The notes under the pieces: model-generated
Seen by the model: the letters and a program-made list of their open reading frames with translations, nothing else
Told to the model about the DNA's origin: nothing
Databases searched by the model: none
Translations under genes and position numbers: made by a program
Shown: positions 44,457-51,411 of the stretch, piece after piece
Layout of the letters: the number at the start of each line of letters is the position of its first letter
Numbering within the stretch: position 1 is the first letter of the stretch
Assembly (NCBI GenBank): GCA_958267355.1
Contig: OY279575.1
Coordinates: forward strand, 476,335-540,334
Direction of reading: 5' to 3'
DNA: 64,000 nt
DNA from: an uncultured Alphaproteobacteria bacterium
Lineage (GTDB): Bacteria; Pseudomonadota; Alphaproteobacteria; JALCBB01

Positions 44457-45641
44457 TTAGCCATTGCCTTGCTGAAAGTTGCTTAGAAAGTTTCCAAGTC
44501 GTGCTACGCCGTCTAGGAGCTCTTCGTCAGCCGCCGCCACCGAGAAGCGGATATATCCCTCTCCGTGTGTGCCGAAGGAAGTGCCGGGAGAAATCGCCAA
44601 GCCTTCTTCTTTCAGTAGAGCCTGCGAGAGTTGGCTACTGTTGTATCCGTCTATGGCGACTCGGGGAAACAGGTAGAAAGCTCCGTTGGCGGGTGTGCAG
44701 GTAACGCCGGGCAAAGCCCGCAGAGCTGTGCAGGCTTTTTCAGCCCGTCGTTGGAAAGCTTGGCTCATCTCGGTGATCTGGTCTTGTGGTCCTGTCAGAG
44801 CCGCTAGGGCTGCCATTTGCGAAGGCCCATTGACGCAGGAGTGTTCATTTACTGCAAGCCGACTGGCATATTCAACGAGTGGTTCTGGCCAATATCCGTA
44901 GCCAACGCGCCAGCCTGTCATTGCGTATGCTTTAGAAAAGCCATTGAGATAGATCAGCCGCTCGTCCAGCTCGGGATAGGAAAGAAACGAGTGGTGGCTA
45001 TAGCCATCAAAGATGATACGGTCGTAGATTTCGTCTGCGAGTAGGTACAGGTCATCGTGGCTTAGGATCAGCTCGGCGATGCGGTCACATTCGCTCTTTG
45101 AGATGACACTTCCTGTCGGATTGCTTGGCGTATTGATAAGCACCAAGCGCGTTTGTGGAGTAATTTTCTCCGCCAGCGAGTCTGCTGTTAGTTCAAAGTT
45201 ATCTTCTTCGCGTAGAGGCAAGACAGCGGCTTGGGCTTGGGTGAAGTTGACTCCGTTGCGATAGACAGGAAAAAACGGGTCAGGGACAATAATTTCACTC
45301 TTGGGCTCACCAAACATTAAAAGTGCCATCCAAGCTGTGGGCTTGCCCCCAGGAGTCACAATAAAACGCTCGGGGTCTAAAGAGCGGCCAACTTGCTTGC
45401 TGTGGTATTCCGCCAAGGCTTGGCGTAGTACGGGTAGGCCTGTGGCGTTGGTGTAGCCGTGTGGTCCGTCTCGTGAAGCCTTGGCTCCTGCCTCTAGGAT
45501 ATGCTCGGCAGGCGTGAAGTCGGGCTGACCGACACAGAGCATAGCGATATTGCGTCCTTCGGCACGCATCTTGGAAGCTTGTGCCAGAACATGCAGGGCG
45601 GTTTCGGTGCCGAGATTTAGAATTTCGCTTCGCAAGGCCAT
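44457..45641 (-). CDS. Class I/II PLP aminotransferase, aspartate aminotransferase-like
   Basis: Fold type I aminotransferase: GYTNATGLPVLRQALAEY, NTPSNPTGSVISK, ADEIYDRIIFDG, and the PLP lysine in LNGFSKAYAMTGWRVGYG; the terminal Arg lies in GEGYIRFSVAA. Substrate may be aspartate or another amino acid. The start is placed at ATG 45641 (MALRSEILN), which has AAAGGA about 10 nt upstream; ATG 45662 has no ribosome-binding site. It is divergent from eno, with a 24-bp tandem repeat between. Confidence 0.87.
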   Translation of the reverse strand: MALRSEILNLGTETALHVLAQASKMRAEGRNIAMLCVGQPDFTPAEHILEAGAKASRDGPHGYTNATGLPVLRQALAEYHSKQVGRSLDPERFIVTPGGKPTAWMALLMFGEPKSEIIVPDPFFPVYRNGVNFTQAQAAVLPLREEDNFELTADSLAEKITPQTRLVLINTPSNPTGSVISKSECDRIAELILSHDDLYLLADEIYDRIIFDGYSHHSFLSYPELDERLIYLNGFSKAYAMTGWRVGYGYWPEPLVEYASRLAVNEHSCVNGPSQMAALAALTGPQDQITEMSQAFQRRAEKACTALRALPGVTCTPANGAFYLFPRVAIDGYNSSQLSQALLKEEGLAISPGTSFGTHGEGYIRFSVAAADEELLDGVARLGNFLSNFQQGNG

Positions 45642-45764
45642 ACGCTTGCAATCCTTTGTCATTTACTGTGGAAAGCCACGGAAGTCCGTATAGAAAGCCC
45701 ATATAGCGGGAGTTCAACAGTCCGTGTAGTATTTGACTATATAACCCACCTTGAAGGGACTGCA

Positions 45765-45884
45765 AACGCGGCTCGGATGAACACCGCTAACGCGGCTCGG
45801 ATGAACACCGCTAACACGGCTCATACGAACACCGCTAACACAGCTCATACGAACACCGCTAACGTGGCTCAGGCGAACACCGCT
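45765..45884. repeat. 24-bp tandem repeat upstream of eno
   Basis: Five copies of aacgcggctcggatgaacac plus cgct, with a gradient of substitutions from left to right (aacacggctcatacgaacac, aacgtggctcaggcgaacac). It lies 23 nt before the eno start and would be transcribed as 5' leader if the promoter is the TATATAA region near 45739. On the minus strand it reads as an open VSGVRMS-type repeat but has no gene context. Confidence 0.95.
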
Positions 45885-45906
45885 AGAAGGTATACAGGAA
45901 AATACT

Positions 45907-47250
45907 ATGTCTGTGATTGACGCGCTTTTTGCCCGTGAGATTTTTGACTCGCGGGGCTTTCCGACTGTGGAGGTAGAACTTGTTCTAGAGTCGGGCGCAC
46001 GCGGGCGGGCTTCTGTGCCATCAGGAGCCAGCACGGGTGCAGGCGAAGCCCACGAGCTTCGTGATGGCGATGGGCGGTTTGGCGGCAAGGGAGTGCAACA
46101 GGCTTTGGCGGGCTTGCGCGATGAGATATTTTCGGTCCTGTCGGGCTTGGAAGTCTCAGACCAGCGGCTGATAGACAAGACTCTGATTGACCTAGACGGT
46201 ACCGACAACAAATCAAGGCTAGGGGCGAATGCGCTTTTGGCGGCGAGTCTGGCTTCGGCTCAGGCGGCGGCGAACGAAGCAGGAGTCGGTTTGTATCAGC
46301 ATTTGGGTGGGGTTTCGGCGCATACCTTGCCTGTTCCGCTGATGAACTTCATCAACGGCGGAGCCCACGCCAATAACGCACTAGATTTTCAGGAATTTAT
46401 GCTTTTGCCTGTGGGCTATGGCTCGTTTAGCGCGGCATTAGAAGCAGGAGCCGAGCTATATCACGCTCTACGGGCTCGTTTAGCGCAAGATGGGGTAAGT
46501 ACTGCCTTGGGCGATGAAGGCGGATTTGCGCCTGCTCTAGACGCTCCTGAGCGGGCTCTGGACTTGCTAATGACTGCGGCTGGGGAAGCGGGGGTAAATC
46601 TTGGCAAAGATGCTTTCCTAGCCCTAGATTGTGCCGCCAGCGAGCTTTCTGCCTCTAGCTCTGCCTCTGCTTCTGCTTCTGGCTCTGCTTCTAGCTCTTC
46701 TGGGGCAGGGAAGGGCAAAAGCGGCTACCAACTGGCGGGTAAATCCTGTTCGGCGGCGGATTTGATTGATTTGCTAGAAAAGCTGGTGGCGGGCTATCCG
46801 ATTCTTTCTATAGAAGACCCTGTCGCTGAAGATGATGCACAGGGCTGGCAGGAAGCCACTGAGCGGCTTGGTAGCAAAGTCCAGCTGGTGGGAGACGATA
46901 GCTTGGTTACTTCGGCTCAGCGGGTCTTACAAGCCGCTACGGGTGGTCTTGGCAATGCGGTTTTGGTTAAGCCGAATCAAGTTGGTACTTTGAGCGAAAC
47001 CTTGGATACCCTAGCCACGGCACGGAGGGTAGGCTTCAACACGATTATTTCGCATCGTTCGGGAGAAACCGAAGACACGACAATTGCTGACTTGGCTGTG
47101 GCGACCAACGCAGGACAGATTAAAACGGGAGCTATTGCTAGAGGCGAGCGCACGGCGAAATACAATCGTCTCTTGCGGATAGAAGAGTCTTTGGGTCCAG
47201 CGGCGACTTGGGCGGGAGTAGCACCTTTTGCCCGTTGGCTGGCTTCGTAA
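45907..47250 (+). CDS. eno: Enolase with a Ser/Ala-rich insertion
   Basis: Enolase converts 2-phosphoglycerate to phosphoenolpyruvate and often joins the degradosome. Landmarks: AREIFDSRGFPTVEVEL, GASTGAGEAHELRDGD, NFINGGAHANNALDFQEFM, SIEDPVAEDDAQGW, GDDSLVTSA, LVKPNQVGTLSE (catalytic Lys) and SHRSGETEDTTIADLAVATNAGQIKTG. Between CAASEL and SGYQLAGK is a ~22-residue insertion of Ser/Ala (SASSSASASASGSASSSSG) at about residues 246-268, built of tctgcttctgctt-type DNA repeats. It is 447 residues against about 425-430. Upstream lies the 24-bp repeat. Confidence 0.96.
   Translation: MSVIDALFAREIFDSRGFPTVEVELVLESGARGRASVPSGASTGAGEAHELRDGDGRFGGKGVQQALAGLRDEIFSVLSGLEVSDQRLIDKTLIDLDGTDNKSRLGANALLAASLASAQAAANEAGVGLYQHLGGVSAHTLPVPLMNFINGGAHANNALDFQEFMLLPVGYGSFSAALEAGAELYHALRARLAQDGVSTALGDEGGFAPALDAPERALDLLMTAAGEAGVNLGKDAFLALDCAASELSASSSASASASGSASSSSGAGKGKSGYQLAGKSCSAADLIDLLEKLVAGYPILSIEDPVAEDDAQGWQEATERLGSKVQLVGDDSLVTSAQRVLQAATGGLGNAVLVKPNQVGTLSETLDTLATARRVGFNTIISHRSGETEDTTIADLAVATNAGQIKTGAIARGERTAKYNRLLRIEESLGPAATWAGVAPFARWLAS
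46640..46710 (+). repeat. In-frame Ser/Ala microrepeat in eno
   Basis: Six-base themes tctgcc/tctgct/tctagc repeated about eleven times produce a Ser-Ala-rich loop. The unit is a multiple of three. It lies where other enolases have a short beta-hairpin turn (typically ..FYKDGKY..). Confidence 0.85.
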
Positions 47251-47254
47251 GGCT

Positions 47255-47372
47255 TTGGGGCTAGAAGGGCTAGAAGGCTTGAAGATTAGGGCTAGAAATC
47301 TAGGGCTAGAAAGCCAAGGCTAAAAGGCTAAGGCTAGAAAGCCAAGGCTAGAAAACTACGATTTGCGGAAAG
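47255..47372. repeat. ~16-bp tandem repeat between eno and rhomboid gene
   Basis: Irregular copies of aaggctagaaagcc / gggctagaa (about eight) fill the 141-nt spacer from the eno stop to just before the GTG of the rhomboid gene. Period varies between about 9 and 18 bp. Confidence 0.8.
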
Positions 47373-47391
47373 GCTAAGGCGTGAGTGCAGG

Positions 47392-48063
47392 GTGAGTGAA
47401 GCAGAGTCTCCGCGCCGACCGTTAGCCCCTCCCGTTAAGGCACTGCTGGTCTGGATTGTTGCGCCTAGCTTGGTGCAAATCTTTGTGCCTGTTTTTGATG
47501 CATTTGCTGTGCGCTATTTGTCGTTACGGCTGTATAGCTTTTCGGGTGCTGGGACTCCTGTACAGGCGGTCTATGGTCTGATTACCCACACGGCAGTTCA
47601 TGGCGGAGCTTTGCACCTTGCCTTCAATAGTTTGTGGCTTTTGGTGATTGGTCAGACTTTGGCTCCGTATCTGGCAAATCGCACGGTGCGATACGAGTCG
47701 CCGTACCTTCAAGGAATTGCCTTATGGGCTTTGTTCTTTACGGGGGCTATGGCAGGCGGAGTTTTACAGCTGGCTCTATCTCCGAACGCGGTCTTGGTGG
47801 GGGCTTCGGGCGGAATCTTTGCCTTCTTCGGAGCTTTCGGGCGTATTCAGCTCATCATAGAAGGGCAGACTCTGTCTTCTGCGGAACGGCGTGTGCGTTT
47901 GGTGCGATTTTTGGCGATGATGTCGGTGATGATTTTGCTTTTCTCGCTTCCGACTTTCAGCTTAGCTGAAGGGGCGCGAATTTCTTTTGCCGCGCACTTG
48001 GGCGGATTTTTAGTGGGAGTTTTGGGCTTACCGTTATTTTTGCGCTTGGCACAAAAAGTTTAG
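47392..48063 (+). CDS. Rhomboid-family intramembrane serine protease
   Basis: Six or seven hydrophobic segments. The family marks are present: HTAVHGGALHLAFNSLWLLVIG (first His/Asn region), the nucleophile Ser in LVGASGGIFAFFGAFG, and the catalytic His in FAAHLGGFLVGVLGLPLF. Target proteins are unknown. The start is a GTG preceded by GCAGG; no better candidate is near. It follows eno in the same direction and converges with the phosphatidyltransferase gene. Confidence 0.9.
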   Translation: MSEAESPRRPLAPPVKALLVWIVAPSLVQIFVPVFDAFAVRYLSLRLYSFSGAGTPVQAVYGLITHTAVHGGALHLAFNSLWLLVIGQTLAPYLANRTVRYESPYLQGIALWALFFTGAMAGGVLQLALSPNAVLVGASGGIFAFFGAFGRIQLIIEGQTLSSAERRVRLVRFLAMMSVMILLFSLPTFSLAEGARISFAAHLGGFLVGVLGLPLFLRLAQKV

Positions 48064-48085
48064 CTCTTGCTTCTGGCAGCACTGT

Positions 48086-48757
48086 TTAGGAGTCTGACTC
48101 CGACTCCGACTCTCGCTCCGACTCTGTCTCGTTCACTGGCTCGTTCACTGGCTCGTCCATAAGTGGGCGGGCACTGACTACCCTGCCAACAGCGGTAATT
48201 ACACAGAGCACAGCAAAAGCCGTAGCCAGCAGAGCAAAATAATCAGGAAACAAACAGAACAATACGAAGAAGACAATGGTTTCGCCGCCTTCAACCAATC
48301 CTGCGGCGTAGTAGAAAGACTTTTTGCCTTGGGCTTCGGTTTTTAGCCCTAGTTCCTGTGCCAGCAGGGCGAAGCCGAAGAACGAAGAAGCCGTGCCCAT
48401 AAAGCTTGCCAAGAGCAGAGCCGCGGGCAGGGCATTTTCAGGACGCGCCACCGCAAAAGCCAAAGGAATCCCGCCATAGAAGCCATAATCGCAGACTGTG
48501 TCCAAATAGCCGCCAAACGCATTCTTAGCCTCTCTGGCACGCGCGAGTGGTCCGTCTAGGCCATCTGCTAGGCGGGACAAAACAACGAAGCCCAGGCCCA
48601 TTAGATAGGCTTCTAGGGCGATAAACAGGCAGGCGACTCCTGCTAGGGCTAGTCCTGCCAGCGAGAGTTGATTCGGCGTTATGGGTAGGTGGCTGAGTGC
48701 TTGTCCGCCTGCTTCTAGGCGGGAGCCGAAAATCTTGCGGAATCTTGCGTCAAACAC
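48086..48757 (-). CDS. CDP-alcohol phosphatidyltransferase family protein
   Basis: Membrane enzyme that joins CDP-diacylglycerol (or CDP-alcohol) to an alcohol in phospholipid synthesis. The catalytic motif DGLDGPLARAREAKNAFGGYLDTVCD fits D-G-x2-A-R-x8-G-x3-D-x3-D (about residues 67-91). Five or so hydrophobic segments follow. The exact acceptor cannot be told. The C-terminus is a low-complexity tail of Glu/Ser/Asn (EPVNEPVNETESERESESESDS region), encoded by short DNA repeats at 48090-48155. Confidence 0.87.
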   Translation of the reverse strand: MFDARFRKIFGSRLEAGGQALSHLPITPNQLSLAGLALAGVACLFIALEAYLMGLGFVVLSRLADGLDGPLARAREAKNAFGGYLDTVCDYGFYGGIPLAFAVARPENALPAALLLASFMGTASSFFGFALLAQELGLKTEAQGKKSFYYAAGLVEGGETIVFFVLFCLFPDYFALLATAFAVLCVITAVGRVVSARPLMDEPVNEPVNETESERESESESDS

Positions 48758-48810
48758 AGGACAAAACCCCCCAGATCAAGCACAGCCAGCAGGCGTGTAA
48801 AACGCGGGCT

Positions 48811-49755
48811 TCACGCTGTGGGATAGGTTTCGCTTTCGGGGTCATAGCCCAGGGCTTTGCCTAAGGCACGCCATTCGCGGGCAGACAGAGCGGTTTCGCT
48901 TTTTGCGACTTTTTCTCCGTTTAGGAGTCTGCGCAGTACTGTGCGTTCTTCTCCTGACAGGGTTAGGGCTTCACGGACATAATCGCGCCACGCTTCAGCT
49001 GTGAGCGGCACCCACTTGTCTAAGATTTCCACCATGGTTTCGGCATAGACGCGGATTTCTTTCTGGGCGTGTGGGTCAGCCCGCAGAGAGACGAAGTGCA
49101 GATAGTTATGCAGATCGCACTTCCAATAGAATTCGGTGAAAGTGGCTAGGGGTAAAACTGTGCGGGCTAGTTCGCGGGCGACTCCTTGTTGGTCTGGGCG
49201 TTGGTTATTTTCGTTGAGTAGGCGCAAATAGAGTGCATAGGCGTTTTCGGCAGCTTGTTGCATTTCGCCTGTGAGCTGTGTGGCTTCGTGGGCGGGAAGT
49301 GTTTCCCCGCGGCCTTGATTATTGACAGCGGATTGTACGGCTAGGTCTTGTATGCCTGCTTTGAAGATTTCGTCAGGGACAAGCGAATAGCGGGCGGAAT
49401 ATTCGTTCACATTGGCGGTGCGGTGGCGGAGCCATTGCCGTGCCACGAAGATTGGCATTTTGAGATGCAGCTTGATTTCGCACATCTCAAACGGAGTGGT
49501 ATGGCGGTGGCGTAGAAGATAGCGAATGAGTCCGCGGTCTTGGCTGGTGTGTTTTGTGCCTTGTCCGTAGGAAACCCGAGCCGCTTGGACGATGGCTCCA
49601 TCATCGCCCATGTAATCAACAACCCGCAGAAAGCCTTGCCCGTCTAGCACGGGGATTTGTTTGCCTAGAATTTCTTCCATTGCGGCTATGGTGGCGCGCG
49701 CTGTTTTGCTCTTGGCGAGCAGTGGCTCGGGTGCGCTATCAGGAGCAACAGACAT
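48811..49755 (-). CDS. thyX: Flavin-dependent thymidylate synthase
   Basis: ThyX makes dTMP from dUMP with FAD and methylene-tetrahydrofolate. The ThyX signature RHRTANVNEYSARYS is present, with RHRHTTPFEMCEIKLHLKMPIFVARQWL before it and KCDLHNYLHFVSLRADPHAQKEIRVYAETM after it. The 314-residue length is normal for alphaproteobacteria. No thyA is in the window. The gene stands alone, with the 26-bp repeat array immediately upstream. Confidence 0.96.
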   Translation of the reverse strand: MSVAPDSAPEPLLAKSKTARATIAAMEEILGKQIPVLDGQGFLRVVDYMGDDGAIVQAARVSYGQGTKHTSQDRGLIRYLLRHRHTTPFEMCEIKLHLKMPIFVARQWLRHRTANVNEYSARYSLVPDEIFKAGIQDLAVQSAVNNQGRGETLPAHEATQLTGEMQQAAENAYALYLRLLNENNQRPDQQGVARELARTVLPLATFTEFYWKCDLHNYLHFVSLRADPHAQKEIRVYAETMVEILDKWVPLTAEAWRDYVREALTLSGEERTVLRRLLNGEKVAKSETALSAREWRALGKALGYDPESETYPTA

Positions 49756-49865
49756 AGCTTAAACAATGCTCGCAAACGCGCCTTGTCGGGCGGGTCGGAG
49801 CCGATTAAAGGTGGGGAAATTCACCCGCCTTAACCCTTCTGCTGACTGCTCAAGCCCCATCTATC

Positions 49866-50186
49866 CCTAAGCCCTATCCCAAGCCTTACCCTCTAAGCCC
49901 TATCCCAAGCCTTACCCTCTAAGCCCTATCCCAAGCCTTACCCTCTAAGTCCTATACCCCAAGCCTTACCCTCTAAGTTCTATCCCAAGCCTTACCCTCT
50001 AAGCCCTATCCCTAACCTTACCCTCTAAGCCTTATCCCTAACCTTACCCTCTAAGTCCTATATCCCAAGCCTTACCCTCTAAGCCCTATCCCTAACCTTA
50101 CCCTCTAAGTCCTATACCCCAAGCCTTACCCTCTAAGCCCTATCCCTAACCTTACCCTCTAAGTCCTATACCCCAAGCCTTACCCT
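49866..50186. repeat. 26/28-bp tandem repeat array, about 12 copies
   Basis: The unit is ctaagccctatcccaagcct plus taccct (26 bp). Copies with an extra two bases (ctaagtcctatacc plus ccaagccttaccct, 28 bp) alternate with 26-bp ones (ctaagccctatccctaac plus cttaccct) in the second half, giving a 54-bp higher-order period. It lies between sspB and thyX, both on the minus strand. No ORF crosses it. Confidence 0.95.
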
Positions 50187-50199
50187 TTAAGCCCATCCC

Positions 50200-50886
50200 T
50201 TAGGCAGGAGATTTATCAGGCGGCTCGGGCGGAGTCTCACTTGTCTGGCGGCTACGCCAATCCGACAGCTCCACCACAGGAGCCGAACGATCGGGCTCTT
50301 TTTCGCTTGGCACGCGATGCGGGCGATGGGGGGAAGCAGGGCGACGTGCCCGTGCTTTCTCCATGGACAGGGTATTGTCGCTATCGTCTTGTCCTTTGGC
50401 TTTTTGGCTGGCGGGTTTTGCGGACTCGTCTTGTGTGGTTTCTCGTTCGCTTTCACGATTGGCAATTCCTTCGTCGTTGAGCGACTTGTTTCTTGGCAGG
50501 TGTGGGAGCTGATAGAACAGCGGCACCGATGGGTCAGCGAAGTCCATAATTGCCGCGAAGGGAACGGAAATCCGTTCGGGTGTGCCTGAAAATTCCAGCA
50601 CGACATTGAAATAGTTTTGAAAGACTTCTAGGTCGCGAAAGCGGTGTTGCAGTACAATCCGCATTTCTGATGGATAGCGTCGGCGTAGGCGTTCGGGTAG
50701 TTGCAGGTCTGGGTGTTCGGTGCGAAAGCGGATATAGAGATGATGCGGAGCCGACAGCCCGTAGGCTTGAATATCTTCTAGGATACGCCGCAACAGCAAG
50801 GCATTGGCTTCCTGAAAGTGGCTACGATAATCAGGAAAGTCTCCTGACTCGTCGGGTGGATCTGGTGGTCTTTGGGGTACGCTCAT
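50200..50886 (-). CDS. sspB: SspB-type ClpXP adaptor
   Basis: SspB delivers ssrA-tagged proteins to ClpXP. The N-terminal ~150 residues match the alphaproteobacterial type: HHLYIRFRTEHPDLQLPERLRRRYPSEMRIVLQHRF, then LEVFQNYFNVVLEFSGTPERISVPFAAIMDFADPSV. The rest is a charged, disordered tail (ESERETTQDESAKPASQKAKGQDD) that ends VVELSDWRSR, plausibly the ClpX-binding end. The tmRNA gene lies just upstream on the same strand, so adaptor and tag are encoded side by side. Confidence 0.9.
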   Translation of the reverse strand: MSVPQRPPDPPDESGDFPDYRSHFQEANALLLRRILEDIQAYGLSAPHHLYIRFRTEHPDLQLPERLRRRYPSEMRIVLQHRFRDLEVFQNYFNVVLEFSGTPERISVPFAAIMDFADPSVPLFYQLPHLPRNKSLNDEGIANRESERETTQDESAKPASQKAKGQDDSDNTLSMEKARARRPASPHRPHRVPSEKEPDRSAPVVELSDWRSRQTSETPPEPPDKSPA

Positions 50887-50900
50887 GGTTCACCAGTTCG

Positions 50901-50985
50901 CTTTATTTGCTGTGCCGACTTGTTTTATCTGCTGTGCCAACGCGCTTTATTTGTTGTGCCGATTTGTTTTATCTGCTGTGTGTGC
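50901..50985. repeat. 22-bp tandem repeat between ssrA and sspB
   Basis: About four copies of ctttatttgctgtgccgacttg with alternating variants (ttttatctgctgtgccaacg). It starts 15 nt before the sspB ATG on the minus-strand leader and lies between the end of the tmRNA and sspB. Confidence 0.9.
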
Positions 50986-51048
50986 ACTGCCACGCAACCC
51001 TAAAGCTGACTTTTTGTATCTTCTCTTTGTGTGTGGGGGGCTTCTGTT

Positions 51049-51385
51049 GCCAGGTGCCCCCCGAACCCCGCCTGGCCTTGCTGAGAGGACAGGACTTAAA
51101 ATCGGCTGAGCCGACCGCGTTTACGCGGCCAGTGCAACCTCAGCATAGTTGTCATTGGCAACTATTCTGTGTGGACCGTTAACGTTGGTACCTTTCCGAG
51201 TGCCGAACCTTGCCTTTACTGCGCGTGTCGATCCTATTTCGCCCCCGTCAGAGTCTGTCTATTGAGTCCGTGGGTTTTGGAGTCTCTAGGCAGATTGTGG
51301 TGGAGGCGCCGGGTACTGCCCCCGGGTCCACTACGGATATTCCGCAACGCCGTTTAGCACTATATCTACCTTGCGGTAGCTCTTT
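51049..51385 (-). ncRNA. ssrA: Two-piece (permuted) tmRNA
   Basis: Read on the minus strand. The acceptor piece comes first, ending at 51298 with an encoded CCA (GGCGCCTCCACCA). Its T-arm is CCGGG-GGCAGTA-CCCGG, with the GGCAGTA-type loop of alphaproteobacterial tmRNAs instead of TTCGANT. A ~51-nt intervening segment follows, then the coding piece starts at 51246 with GGGGGCGAAATAGGATCGAC. Acceptor stem GGGGGCG pairs with CGCCTCC. The tag reading frame runs 51159-51121: ANDNYAEVALAA then TAA, preceded by TAGTT. A GCCAGG/CCTGGC stem closes the coding piece at 51076-51049. The outer 5' boundary is uncertain. Confidence 0.95.
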
Positions 51386-51411
51386 TAATTTGGTGCTTGG
51401 CGGGCAAAAAG

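Noticed and set aside
45714..46211. Minus-strand ORF with VSGVRMS repeats over the eno start
   Set aside because: It is the shadow of the 24-bp repeat and of eno itself; eno is certain on the plus strand.
49866..50186. CRISPR array
   Set aside because: Units are directly adjacent with no spacers of unique sequence, no cas genes nearby.
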